Assembly: GCA_012295275.1 (NCBI GenBank)
Contig: CM022671.1
Span: forward strand, 3,395,065 to 3,459,064
Reading direction: 5' to 3'
Length of the DNA stretch: 64,000 bases
Source of the DNA: Chrysomallon squamiferum
Lineage: Eukaryota; Mollusca; Gastropoda; Neomphalida; Peltospiridae
Notes under the pieces: model-generated
Database searches by the model: none
What the model was told of the DNA's origin: nothing
Seen by the model: only the letters and a program-made list of their open reading frames with translations
Part shown: positions 35,851-48,530 of the stretch, in pieces
How the letters are laid out: each line of letters begins with the position of its first letter
Position numbering within the stretch: position 1 is the stretch's first letter
Position numbers and translations under genes: made by a program

Positions 35851-36059
35851 AATGCTGGGTCAGTTTATGAATAATATATTCACTAATAAATTTTATTATC
35901 TAAACAAAAAAAAAGAAAATGGCTGTATCAGATGAGTTAGTTAATTAATAATGATGTCAGATTAATAGACTATTCACATGATTCTGTATTTTCATACAAA
36001 TGATTCTGCATCTTCATACAAATGTGTACAGCTTTTTCATATACACAAGAGTTCAATTA

Positions 36060-36336
36060 ATATTAATTAGTATAATTAATCTTTTTAAGAATACAGACAA
36101 AATATAGTATACACAGGAATACACACATGCATATATACAAACATATATAAATATACATAAATAACGTGTGGATACATATACACAGAAAACACACATACAT
36201 AGTACATACATAAACAGACATATACATTACATGTATACATACATATACACACATATATCATACATACATATATATCTATACATATACATATCCATACATG
36301 TATACATAGACATTCATACACATTCATACACAAACA

Positions 36337-36367
<31 letters not shown>

Positions 36368-37070
36368 CTACCTACATAATACATACACACAAACTCACTG
36401 ACACACACTGACCACCTGTGACATATAAAAACATCCTTCAAACACACACACACATATAAATATAAACCAAGGAAATAACAAAAAATCATCTTCAAAAAAA
36501 ATACACAAACCTAAGATGTATACATATATATATATATAAAAAATAGATGGTTTTGGAATAATTAAAACAACAGACAGAATATATTAAAACATATCATCTT
36601 CATGGACAAAAAGAGTGGTTGAAGGTTCAGGAATACAAACCTAAGATGTATATAGAAACACAAAATAAAAAACATGTTGATGTGTAAAGAAAACAGACAG
36701 ACAGACTGATAGATAAGACACACATATATACATGTAACAGTTAGACAGATGGACAGATAAAGAGATAAATGAAGAAAAAAACGAGAGAATCAAACAATAC
36801 ATAAAAACAGAACAGAAATATATTCACATAAAGACACAAATGAAGCATGTTTAACATAAACATACATGTAGTAACATGAAAACATGCACAAATAACATGT
36901 AAACATAGAATAAAAATATGTTTAGCATGTAAACATGTAAACATGTAAACATATCCACATAAAGACACAAATAACATTTAAAAATAGACATAAAAATGTG
37001 TTTAGCATGCAAACATACACATGTATAAACATATATATCATGTAAATACACAGACATAAAATAATGAAAA
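36060..37070. repeat. ACAT/ACAC-rich cryptically simple region
   Basis: Interleaved ATACATATACAC, ACACAAAC and AAACATGTAAACATGT words over a kilobase. Several long Cys/Tyr/Val-rich or Thr/His-rich frames arise on both strands. Their composition, overlap and lack of any family resemblance argue against genes. Confidence 0.85.
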
Positions 37071-38764
37071 CATTCACATACAGCGATACTCTGATGTAAT
37101 ACTCTAGTGTAATACTATTAGCAATGACATAGCACGATATCACACAGTTAACACATATGTACATCAGTATTAACCAACTATGAGGAGGTGTCAACATAAT
37201 TACATCCTACAACTTTAAAAACTGACTAACCACTGATAGCTGACGTCTGAAGTAAATCTTCCATAAAATGTTATCACGGTCCGAGGAAGACAGAAAAGAG
37301 GAAACCAGTTGTGTTTGAAGGAATGGCTGCCAGTCAGTTTGGCATTTGTCTTCAATTAACATGCAATCTGATTGGTCAGTGATTCAAATTTGTCATACAA
37401 ACTGACAGTTCAATTATCAGGTTTAAATAATGTGTAGAGTTGGTGGAAGACACTAGGTGATTAATAAATGAACATTATATATTTTTTTTAATATCTCGGT
37501 TTATTTTAATATTAATGTTTATTAAGTGGATGGTTATGTGTAACATGAAAGTAAATAGAGAAAATGTGAATATTTATATCTTAAGGAGACTCAGTATATT
37601 CTTGTGTTAATGTCTAAATAAAATTGCTTGATCTGTATGGGGATTCATTTTAAAATTTATTTAAAAATTAAATTTTTTGAGCAGGTGGAATTAACATTTT
37701 CTTTACACCAAATCATCTCAATATAAAAAGAAGAAAAAAGAAATGAAAGAATATATATAAAAAAAAAATAAAGAAAACAAAAAGAAAACAAAAAAACAAA
37801 GAAAGAAAGAAAAATGCACGGCAAAAATTTATTCCAGTTCAAGATTGAAACTGGATATTTTTTTATTTACAGAAACAGGAAATTAAGTATCAGACGGGAG
37901 TGTGTGTATTGTGTTTTTTTCTGTCACGTCAGTGAGTGCTGTAATCACACTCACAGGTAAAAACAGACACTGAAAAGCAAACATTTGTTAGCAGGTAATA
38001 ACACACAGTGAATGACAAATGACTGAGGTGATGGTTGTTAAGGAGATGCTAATGAAATAATTGGTGATCTCACAGCGTGACAAGATGAAGTATATTTTTA
38101 CTGGGTAATTACATTGTGAAACTTGAAACAGGTACCACCAGGTTAATATGTTTGACATTTTCATTATCAAAAACTGTTCAACATTAGTAACAGGAATGGA
38201 AAGAGAAGATGATTTTCCAGTTTAGATGTTAAACTAATTACGTATTTTAGTTACAAATTTTGATTACTAACTGTAAGAAAAAGTAAAAAAACCCATACCT
38301 TTGACACAGAGAAAAAAAACCAGAATGAGAGATATAAACATATAAAAAATTAAATAAAGTAATAGAAAGAGAGAAAACACAAGATAAAGACAAAGAAAAA
38401 ATGAAAGAGAAATAAAATGAAAAAGAATAAGAATACATACTGGACTATATATATAGAGATAGGTATCTTATATAATGTTTCTAATCAACCTGCAACTAAA
38501 AACATTTTAAAGGGGGAAACAGTGTGGGACAAAAACAACAACAAAAAGAAACAATAGTACCCTTCAAATTTCTGTATCAATGAAATGAAAATAATTCATG
38601 AAAAGATTCAAGAATTTATCTAACAAAATGTTTTTTTGAAAAATATTCAGTAGAAATAATTAAAAAAGAAAAGAACAGAAAAAAAAAAAAAAAAAATTAT
38701 GTTTTTAAAAATTGTGTATGTCACACTATCTATGGATATTTATGAACTCTTTCTCTCTCATATA

Positions 38765-38799
<35 letters not shown>

Positions 38800-39520
38800 C
38801 CAGAAATTAGAAAAGAAATTGAAGTATAAGAAAGAAAGAAAAAAGAAAATTAGCAGCCATTAGATGTTAATTCAAGCAAATTCTAATTTTCTTCTTCTTC
38901 TTTTATTGTTTTTTTTTAATTCAACTAAAATAATTTCAACTCATTCAAAAACATCCAACGTTTTGGTAAAAAACTTCAAATTCACAGAACTGGAAACATC
39001 TTTCACCAAATCTATTATCAACATTAGTTGAAACAGGAAATATCTATGAAGACCGCCAGTAGAGAAAGATTTAATTATTAGCTGGATAAAAAACCTGCAG
39101 AAGTATTCAGAATGACATCTTTTCCACATCCTCACATTTCATTTAAATTACTTAGAAATCTTACTATATCAGTTTATTTTTGTTTTTTTTTTTCTTCTCA
39201 AAACTTCAGCAAAAAATAAATAATTAAAGTTATTTCAGTTTTGTAATTCATGGTTACAGTAATACTGTCAAATATTTCCATGCAGAAAATTGATTTTGAT
39301 GAACTTATTAAAACTGATTAACTAGGTAATTTGCTGAGAGATAAAAATTAATCTGAGAATACTAAAATATTTAGAAGTGTGTTATAACATAACCAGAAAT
39401 TTGCGATACAAAAGAAATTAAGTGTGAACTGTTAAGATAAAAAAAAAAACCAACAAGACCAAAACAAAACAAAATTATATTTTAAGAAGCTGAGTTGATA
39501 ATTAATTTCTATATTCCAAA

Positions 39521-39556
<36 letters not shown>

Positions 39557-40330
39557 GAAAAAAAAAAAAAAAAGAAGAAAGAACATATAAAAATATTCAA
39601 GTTTTCTGTATTTTTGAACAAAAATATTTTTCTTTATATATCTGTGTGGTAGAAATAAATGTATTGATCTTTTTCCTTCCCCTTTTCTTTCATTCTTGAT
39701 TATTACCATTATTATAGAGAAAACATTGTAAAGTGTCATACTGTATAAAAACTACATACATCAATCTGCCAATAACTGTATTTGTCACATTTGTTTTCTG
39801 TGCTTAGTCCTCTTCAAAAATAATAAGTAGAAGAAGAAAAAAAAAAGAAATAATATATATGTAAAATACATAACAAACCTAAAACTGAAAAATAAAATAA
39901 AAATCAATAAAAAGAATAGAGAAAAATCACACACACACTGAAATGAAAAAATGAATAAAAATAATAAAATCTGAATATATTTTAACTATCGCATATATGT
40001 CATAAACTTGGTCATATTTTAATCATTTTCAATTAAAGTAGTCTAACAATAAAAAAATAAATAAATAAATACATTCATAAAAAATAAACAAACCAACAAA
40101 CAAATAAAATTTAAAAAAATAAAATGAAGATAAAAAAATTTAAAACAAAACAAAATTTATAAGTAAATAAAAAATCCATATTAATAAATAAAAAAATAAA
40201 AAAAAAAAACCAAAGAAAACAAAAAATCAAACAAACAAATAAAACCTATCAGAACCCAGACAAGCCAACAAGACACAGTAAAGCAGTGTAGAAGAAAAAC
40301 CAAACACTCACACGTAAAGAAAAAACATCC
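37071..40330. other. Long non-coding AT-rich stretch
   Basis: (TG)n at 38766-38797; (AAAT)n at about 39518-39556; A-rich AAAT/AAAC region 39830-40230. The segment 37255-37400 has slightly higher GC (CACGGTCCGAGGAAGACAG, and an ATTGGTCAGTG CCAAT-type word) and might be regulatory. No coding sequence recognised. Confidence 0.45.
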
Positions 40331-40340
40331 CAGTGATCTC

Positions 40341-40490
40341 GGATACATCCAGCGTCAGTGTGCGACAACAACGCACAAGAAGCAGGGAATCACGACTGCC
40401 TGCCTACCACAGCACTCAAACAATCGCCGGTGCCAGTAGCGAAGCCGATGTCAATCAATCAACTGCGTGAAGTGCGCGGGCTATTTCACA
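40341..40490. other. Isolated CpG-rich patch; candidate first exon or promoter
   Basis: Twelve CpGs in about 150 bases (for example ATCGCCGGTGCCAGTAGCGA and AGTGCGCGGGC), in a region otherwise nearly CpG-free. No convincing protein on either strand. It could be a non-coding 5' exon or promoter; the receptor ATG lies 22 kb downstream on the minus strand, so a distal first exon of that gene is one possibility, wholly inferred. Confidence 0.4.
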
Positions 40491-40524
40491 GAGATCTCAC
40501 CTTGATGTCACTACTGAGTCTAAC

Positions 40525-40790
40525 ACTAGTAAAACAGTACCAGTCCTCACTCGGTACATTTCTCACACACATAAAACACTACCAGTCCTTCTAATACACA
40601 TTCTGTACATTTCTCACACACTTAAAACAGTACCAGTCCTTCTAACACACACTCTGTGCATTTCTCACACATATAAAACAGTACCAGTGCTTCTAATACA
40701 CACTCTGTGCATTTCTCTCACACATAAAACAGTACCAGTCCTTCTAATACACACTCTGTACGTTTCTAATACACGATCTTACTGTTCCCT
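40525..40790. repeat. 51-bp minisatellite, about five copies
   Basis: AAAACAGTACCAGTCCTTCT then AATACACACTCTGTACATTT then CTCACACACAT. Copies start at 40531, 40573, 40624, 40675 and 40726, the last three at exact 51-base spacing. Confidence 0.9.
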
Positions 40791-40856
40791 CACAAACACT
40801 GTGTTTACAGTAGTAATAAGAATAATGCACATTTGTGTTTTGAATAGTAAATATAC

Positions 40857-40857
<1 letters not shown>

Positions 40858-40907
<50 letters not shown>
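40858..40907. repeat. (AAT)n microsatellite
   Basis: About 16 uninterrupted AAT units. Poly-Ile frames are artefacts. Confidence 0.97.
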
Positions 40908-40909
<2 letters not shown>

Positions 40910-41144
40910 AACACATAATGCCTTTTTGTATTTCATGTTTTACACAAACACACACAGACATAGACATACACATATATAGACAGACACACATACAAACATA
41001 GATATACACACATGGTAAAACAGACAAATGCATCCCTTAATAATAATTACTGCATTTTTTATTTTCAGTTCATTTTTACAGATAAAGTCTGGGAATTGTA
41101 CAACAGAACTACTACTGCTAGATATTTGCCTTATTTCTTGTATA

Positions 41145-41148
<4 letters not shown>

Positions 41149-41179
<31 letters not shown>
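41149..41179. repeat. (TG)n microsatellite
   Basis: Uninterrupted TG run. Confidence 0.95.
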
Positions 41180-41181
<2 letters not shown>

Positions 41182-42609
41182 AAAATCTACAATACATTTT
41201 ATGCCTATATATTTGCATACTTAAAATGTTTTATTCCACAAACAGCATAGAGAAATACTTAAACTATATAAAATGTTTATTTTTATACTTAGTTACAATA
41301 TAATTTTCTTTTATTGTTGTTATTCTTTCTTCTTATTTTTATTTGACATGCAGTTTTTCCATTACAGATTCAACATTAAGTTTATTTAGTTAAAAATCTA
41401 CTGTGGGCTTAGAACAGTACATTATGATGTTAATTATTTCACCATTGATTTTCCTATTCAATTTTATTACAATGTGAAGACACCAGTAAGTTTCAAAATG
41501 TTAACCAAATTGTTAAATTTAGATTAAAAAATGTACACAGAAATTTCTTATTTTATCTGTAAAACTTACACAATGCATTTTTATTGTTCTGTGGTGGTAA
41601 AGTATTACAAATTTATAAAATCAGTTTAGACTGCTACAGTCTTTTTATAGTATGTTTGTATTTGATGATAATCTCACACTATCAAAAACTTATTTAATAC
41701 ATGTTTAGAAATTTTAATTTGTTTATAATCTTAGGTAATCAGTAAATAATATATATCTATACATACATTTTTTTTTTTTTTTTTTTATTTTTTTTTTTTT
41801 TTCTTCTGGGATATTTCTAGATTTTTAATGAATAAATAAATTTATTTTACATTTACATAACTTTATTATTATCTAACACAATGACTAAATATAATATTTA
41901 TACAACAAATTTCGCAGTATTACTAATTCATTTGAAAATAAATATCATGAAAATTGTTTAAATTAATATTTAATTTGAACAGAGGAACAACAAATTCATG
42001 TGCATGTGTTTTTGTTTTTTTTTTTTTTTTTTTTTTTACTTTTTTCTTCTGGAAGTAATTATAAATATTAAATGGCTGTTTACTTCTCTGCATGTAAGAG
42101 AAGAGAAACTAGCTGGTTTCTGCCTGTACCTGCACATTAGTTTTAATAACGTATGTTGTTTCTATAACAAGGCTAATGAAAACTCCAGGCTTCGTACTGT
42201 GTGCTGGTGAACACAATGATGTTTTCAGGTAAACAGCTGGCTTCATGAAAAACACATTATTTTCATCTCATTTGTTTTACTATATTGTTATTCATGTTAT
42301 TGTTGTTACTGTTGTTGTAGTTGTTGTTGCTGATATACGTACTATTACTTGTTATTATTAAAATATACTGCTATTATAACACAGTTTTATTAGTACTACA
42401 TTATATTTATGGTAACAGTTCTTTTCTTCTTCTTTTTTCTTCTTATTATTATTTAATTTTTGATGTTATTTTTATTTTTTTTTTTTGGATTTAAATATTA
42501 AAATAGTGATGGCAGTTTGTTATTAATGTTTTGTACTAGTTTAAATAATTATTAGTTTCATTTTTTTTTTACAAATGTAATTCATGTTATCGTTTGTATG
42601 AGTTAACGT

Positions 42610-42659
<50 letters not shown>

Positions 42660-43195
42660 ACATACAGATAACAATCATATACTGCTGTAAAATATTATTT
42701 CTTCATTCTTCTACTTATGAATAAAAAGAACTCTTCACAAAAAGAAAGTATCAATAACTTTAAACAACCATTCTGTTTAATAAACAAATACCAGAACTTA
42801 AATAAATTTTAATCAGAAATTGCCCTTTTTAACCCAAAACAATGAAATAAAATAAGCTGACTTTGCTGAAAACAAAAATAACAATAATAATAAAAAAAAA
42901 ATAAAAAAAAAAAAATTTAAAAAAAAGCTACAAAAATCCTCAGAATGTCCACAATCTATTCTAAGCACAGTGAATAACTCAATTCACCTCATTTTTGTTT
43001 GTTTGTGAAAAACATGAACATCTCACACACAGCGGTTCAAGTAAAAAGAACAAAAAACGAGCTGAGCAGTTAGATTTGTTGAGTTAGTTACGTAAGCGAG
43101 TTAGTGGGGAGGTAACTGAGGGTTGAGTAAGTGGATTAGTGGGTATGTAACATTATCAGCGAGGAAAACACAGTCAAAGCGGTCATTAGACAGGA
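41180..43195. other. Non-coding AT-rich stretch with T-run and (TG)n
   Basis: T-rich tract 41769-41802, T19 near 42019-42037, (TG)n at 42608-42658, A-rich 42885-42925. No gene. A short balanced segment at 42090-42235 is unassigned. Confidence 0.5.
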
Positions 43196-43214
43196 TGTTC
43201 ACTCAGCAGTGTGG

Positions 43215-43535
43215 TAATCTCAGTCACTTTTACACCAGTGTCCACTACAGTGACCACTGTTAGACACAGACTGACCACTGTTAATGACCATCACCATCTG
43301 ATCTTTAAAAAGTGACCATTACAACGTCTCCTCTGTAAAGTACAAATTGACCATTACAGGTGACCCATGTTCACCATAAACTGACCACTACAAAATACCA
43401 CTATTCAATAGAAACCGACCATTTCAACTTGACCTTTGTTCAGTTCAAACTGACCGTTACAATCTGTCTTCATTAAAAAATGACCATTACAATCACACCC
43501 CTGTTCAGTGCTAACTGACCATTACAACAGACAAA
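43215..43535. repeat. Degenerate tandem repeat with CTGACCATTACAA core
   Basis: ACTGACCACTGTTA, GTGACCATTACAACG, TTGACCATTACAGG, CTGACCACTACAAAA, CCGACCATTTCAAC, CTGACCGTTACAATC, ATGACCATTACAATC and CTGACCATTACAACA recur about every 40-45 bases, joined by TGTTCAGT-type spacers. Confidence 0.75.
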
Positions 43536-43689
43536 AATAATAATAATAATAATAATCAGAAGAAGAAGATGAAGAAGAAGAAAAGGAAGAAAAAATAGTT
43601 CCCTTAACAGTGTATTTTTGATTTTCCCACAAACCCAATCAGCAAATCCTGATATGAAATTTACTTCAAGTATTCAAGATATACATAAA

Positions 43690-44095
43690 GGCACAAAATA
43701 TGGTTGTTAATGTACATAAGTATAGACATTGTTAATGTATATCAGTATAAATGTTGTTAATGCACAGAAGTATAAATGTTATTAATGCACATAAGTATAA
43801 ATGTTATTAATGCACCTAAGTATAAATGTTATTAATGGACATAAGTACAAATGTTGTTAATGTACATAAGTACAAATGTTGTTAACGCACATAAGTATAA
43901 ATGTTGTTAACGTAAATAAGTATAAATGTTGTTAACGTAAATAAGTATAAATGTTGTTAACGTACATAAGTATGAATGTTGTTAATGTACAAAAGTATGA
44001 ATGTTGTTAATGTACAAAAGTATAAATGTTGTTAATGTAAATAAGTATAAATGTTGTTAATGTACAAAAGTATAAATGTTGTTAATGTAAATAAG
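43690..44095. repeat. 25-bp minisatellite, about 16 copies
   Basis: Unit ATAAGTATAAATGTTGTTAA plus TGTAC, with variants TGCAC, CGTAA and TGTAA. More uniform on the right. Confidence 0.95.
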
Positions 44096-44528
44096 ACTAT
44101 GAAATCTGTCCCAGAAGACTTGTCTCTTGATCAGAGACTCTATCTGGTTTTCATGTATCAGTGTGGCAGATCCTTTGAGGCAGTTTTTACATTTGTAATT
44201 TGCACAAATGTCCTGTTTTCTCTGTGATCAGATATGGCTGCCTGACACAGAAATCTTGATGTATTGGTTATCTCTGTCATGTTTGCAACCATTATTACAG
44301 TCATTTATTAACACAGAAAAATAAACTGTGTTCATCAGTTATGTGTATGTAGGTTAGTATTATTGAAGTACGAAAAACAAAGACAAAAAAGAGAAAAAAA
44401 AAAAGAATAAAGGATAAAAAAGAAAAGAAGAAGTTAAAAAAAAAGAGAAGATAATAATGAAAACTCTATCATGGGTAAAATTGCTGACAGTGGGTTTTTT
44501 TTTCAATGGTTTGATTATATTGCTGAGT

Positions 44529-44735
44529 CATGATGGTCACTGGGCGAGTTATTATCAGAGAATCCAATGTATCATTTCCTGTTCTGGCTGGTGCTCTGTC
44601 ACTGGTTTATCAGAACCTGAGGTATGTGCTTTTCTGCCTGTGACAAGATAAAAGATCCCTTGCTGGTGTATATAAAAGAGTAACCCATATAGAAATCGGT
44701 GCCTTTACCCTCTATTTATCTGTAAGGTTTTCAAC
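44529..44735 (+). mobile_element. SINE body, best copy in the window
   Basis: Ordered matches to a mollusc SINE I know from memory: CACTGGTTTATCAGA, GAGGTATGTGCTTTTCTGCC, ATAAAAGATCCCTTGCTGG, AAAAGAGTAACCCAT, then TATTTATCTGTAAGGTTTTC. The tRNA-like head is too diverged to define. It is non-autonomous, with no coding capacity. Confidence 0.6.
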
Positions 44736-44769
44736 ACAATGCTGGCAAAAAACCAAACTAAAACTCTTT

Positions 44770-44792
44770 TACACACACACACACACACACAC

Positions 44793-44823
<31 letters not shown>

Positions 44824-44830
44824 TATATAT
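44770..44830. repeat. Compound (CA)n-(CATA)n-(TA)n microsatellite
   Basis: AC run, then five ACAT units, then TA run, about 35 bases after the SINE end. Confidence 0.95.
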
Positions 44831-45331
44831 TCAAACTATTGTTAAATATACATCATTAATATCCTTTTACCGTTCCGTTCATTTTACACACAGTAAATTA
44901 TTTTCTTTTTTAAAATGTGATTAAAAGAAACTATTTAAATACAAATCTCCAACATTTTGATCTGAAATCAATGAGTCTCTAAATTCCATTACACTTAATT
45001 CTGCCCAGTTATAAACCAATCCAGGAAAGAATGTTGTTAAAATAACAAATTTCATTTTTTTTTGTTGCTTTAATCTGGACTCCAGGTAAAGCCGACAGCC
45101 ATAAATTGGCTTTTGGAAATAGCAGTCTTAATGTTTAGATGAGAAACTGGGTGTTTTTTGAGAAAACATGTCTTAAGACTTTATGAACAGAAGTTTGAGG
45201 GGGCAGTGAATATGAAGTTGGCTCAGAGATGAAATAGAGTGAAAATAGATTGACAAACTTGTTGTTATTAACAGATTTAGCCTAATGCTTGTTATCAAAT
45301 GTGTTTTCTTTTGATTATGTGAAAAAACTGA

Positions 45332-45369
<38 letters not shown>

Positions 45370-46375
45370 CAGACAGAGAAATACAGAGAGATAAACAATT
45401 AGAAAAATTCTTGTCAACAACCTTCTTTTTTTCACTTTTAATAACAATAAAAATTTCAAAAAGCTCAAAAAAATACAAGTCAGACATTTTGTCCACATCA
45501 CTTGATCATGACTTTTGTACTGGCTACATACAGTGAACAAAAGGACGAGTTCGTATAACATTAATTTTGAAAATAATCCACAGAAAAAAAAATAACGAAG
45601 GATATTAAATCTAACTTACTTATCTAACATGTAACTGGCCATTTGTATTCTCAGCCAGAAACAAACAGATATTCTTCACATGAGGGAACTAAGTAAGTCA
45701 GATCATGTGACCAGGTCAACGACCCCAGAGTGTTTCCTTCTGCTCTGTGTTTCCAGTAATATGTTTCCTTTTTGACTGTAAAATATTTTTCTAGAGAGGC
45801 TACAGCAAGCTTCATCTCAGAGACATCGTTAGTGTCAATTAAAACATATTTTGCAAGATATTTTCTTTCTTCTTAGATTTCCTATAATGTTGCTTCCATT
45901 TTTAATCGATAAATAGAGGGTGTCGCTGCATTTCAAACACATCATTAGAAAATGTCAATTAAATTAATATTTTACAAGTTAGTTTCTGTCTTGTCTTGTA
46001 TTTTCAGCCTGAAAATATATTAAATATTTAAATCACACAAATTTCCTTTTGCGATATAATAATACAGAACCTTTAAAATAGGATCACATTGAACAGCAGT
46101 CTGTCAAAGCAATTATCTCCAAGATTAATATGTTTCTTTGATATTTCCTTTCATCAATCCAACAGAATATTTAAGTAAGGTCAGTTGCTAAAGAAGCTAT
46201 CAAAATTAGCATTATGTAGAAACCTTTTAGATTATATCAGAGTTTTATAACTGTCATTTTCTTTTTTTTCCCAATAAATATCTCTGTTTAATTTTTCAGA
46301 TATGACTGTTTTCTTTTAAAACTTTCATAGTCAAGAGGCCCTGCCAAGTAAATTGCAAATTCATGCATTAAGAGG
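44831..46375. other. Non-coding stretch with GA-rich tract
   Basis: (GA)n/(GACA)n at about 45329-45390. A moderate-GC segment at 45690-45760 (GTGACCAGGTCAACGACCCC) has no identified role. Confidence 0.5.
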
Positions 46376-46377
46376 AT

Positions 46378-46379
<2 letters not shown>

Positions 46380-46467
<88 letters not shown>
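46380..46467. repeat. (AG)n microsatellite, about 42 units
   Basis: Uninterrupted AG run of about 85 bases, the longest pure dinucleotide tract in the window. Confidence 0.98.
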
Positions 46468-46469
<2 letters not shown>

Positions 46470-46774
46470 GATAGATATAGAAAATGATTGTATGTGAGAA
46501 AGAGACAGAGAGAAAGTAAGAAATATAAAAATAATGATAAGTAACTGTATATAAAAATATTGTAATTTAAAAAGACTCAAAGTAAATAAAACTCAGCAGT
46601 TAATGAGACCAAGACAAAAAGAATGCAAGTATGTGAAGAAAAGAGAGACAGAAACAGAGACAGAGTAAAATGAACATTTAAATGTTTAATAACAGACCTG
46701 CACAGAGATGACCTCAACAAAACAAAAATAATAACAATTAATATAAATAATACTTATTGTTTTTGTATGCAACA

Positions 46775-46920
46775 AACAGTAAAGTATGAATATAAAATGT
46801 ACAGAAGAGAAAAAGAACAGGATAACAAGGCAAAGNTATTAAGAAAACAGTAAAGTATGAATATAAAACATACAGAACAGAAAAAGAACATGATTACAAG
46901 GCCAGGTATTAAGAAAACAG
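46775..46920. repeat. 71-bp direct duplication containing one undetermined base
   Basis: AACAGTAAAGTATGAATATA...ACAAGG...TATTAAGAA occurs twice, start to start 71 bases. The only N in the window (46836) lies in the first copy, where the second reads CAGG. Confidence 0.9.
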
Positions 46921-47777
46921 TGGTATTGGGTGTCTGTGTGTGGTGTAGATAGAAACATGAAGACTGCATGTAACTGTCTACACAAAGCTTGTTAATCCAG
47001 GTAAGTTAGGATAAATATGCTGAAAATACACAGTTTCCACATGTTTGTTCAAGGTTAACACATGCTTCTGATTCTAACACAGTTTTTACATGTTTATGAC
47101 CAAGATAAAACAACAATAATAATAATAAAAAAACAAAAAAACATGCACTTCAGAGAGTTTTGTTTTAGCAGTATCAACTCATTTTTTGTTTTAAATAATA
47201 TAAGTTGAATGAGTAAGATAAAGAAAACAGAAATGAGAAGGAAAGAGAAAGATAAAGAAATGGAAAGAAAAAAGGAAGAAAACAGAAAGGAAAAGACGAA
47301 AGGAAAAAAAAAAAAGAAATGAAGTGATTTTAGAAATCAATTGGAAACAGAGAAAAATTGCACAAGGGAAATGTGAACTGATGGGCCATGAAATGACTTT
47401 CTAATAGCTGCTATTATTCACTCCTGGGTGACTGTGAAGGATGTGTGTTAATGATTAAAAAACATAACAGAAGCATGGCAGGTCTTTGGATCAATCCTTC
47501 TCACAGGTCCCAGTGACCTGTTCCCCAACTGGTGACATGCCTAAATGATTTATAATAGTTCACAATCTACGTTTTCATATTGATAGGATTATGTGTGTAG
47601 AAGAACCCTTATTTGTTATCAGTAATAACTGTTCACAGGTCCATTCATACATATATCATATTTCACTCCCAGGAGAACATTTGGTATCAACAAGCTCAAG
47701 TTATAATTACTATTTTGTTAATAACCTTTATGTTTTCCTAGTGATTTCATTGATTTTATGTACTTTAAAACCATAAA

Positions 47778-47820
<43 letters not shown>

Positions 47821-48225
47821 AACACACTCAAAACAGAACACTGGTGTAAATAATACTTTGTGATATGGAAAATTTTGAAAATAAGTAAATAATGAAGTTA
47901 ATTAAATCACTCAAAAATGCACTGATTTTATATTAGCAATAATCTCGTGACAAAAAAAAAAAAACTAACATTTTCAATCAAAAATTGCCATTCTTACCAC
48001 AATTTCTATATGAAACCTGTCATACAGGTGACACTGTTAACAGTGTACAGTCATTTAATTAGGAGTATGGAGGACAACAGAGATGATTAAGCTTCACACC
48101 CAAGGCTACCATGATGACTGTTAACTCTGTAAATATGCTGCCAATCATAACACATAATTTCCAAGGTTATCATAAACAGGAACAGTAGAAATACCCAGCT
48201 GCCATTGATATCTTAAACTTATGTA
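46921..48225. other. Non-coding stretch with (CT)n(CA)n tract
   Basis: Compound CT/CA microsatellite at 47779-47820. Hairpin ACAGGTC/GACCTGT at 47503-47521 and perfect palindrome ACACTGTTAACAGTGT at 48031-48046. Purine-rich 47215-47320. No gene. Confidence 0.5.
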
Positions 48226-48229
48226 GCTG

Positions 48230-48530
48230 GTTATTACAAATATACTTGAATTTGACAGTAACAATACTTGGTTATTATGTATGTATGTGATCTTGATACC
48301 GAGAATGCTATGTTACTATGGATAAAATTTTTACTAATTTTTAAAATTTGATAGTAAGAATGCTAGGTCACTATGGATACTTTTGTATCTGATAGTGAGA
48401 ATACTATACTAGGTTACTATGGACTTTTTTAAACTGATAGTAAGAATGCTAGGATAACTATAGATATTTTTTAATCTGATATAGGAATACTAGACTGCTT
48501 TGGAAATTTTTGGTTGCTACAATGGTTACT
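48230..48530. repeat. Degenerate tandem repeat, about 50-60 bp unit
   Basis: GATAGTAAGAATGCTAGGT then TACTATGGATA and a T-rich spacer recur five times or so, with clear divergence. Confidence 0.65.

Noticed and set aside
36060-37200. Several Cys/Tyr/Val-rich frames up to 136 residues, suggestive of small cysteine-rich peptides
   Set aside because: They overlap each other on both strands in ACAT/ACAC simple sequence, have no fixed cysteine spacing beyond the repeat period and no separate mature region.
47503-47521. Hairpin ACAGGTC/GACCTGT as a terminator or miRNA precursor
   Set aside because: Only 7 bp of stem with a 5-base loop; far too short for a miRNA precursor, and bacterial-type terminators do not apply.
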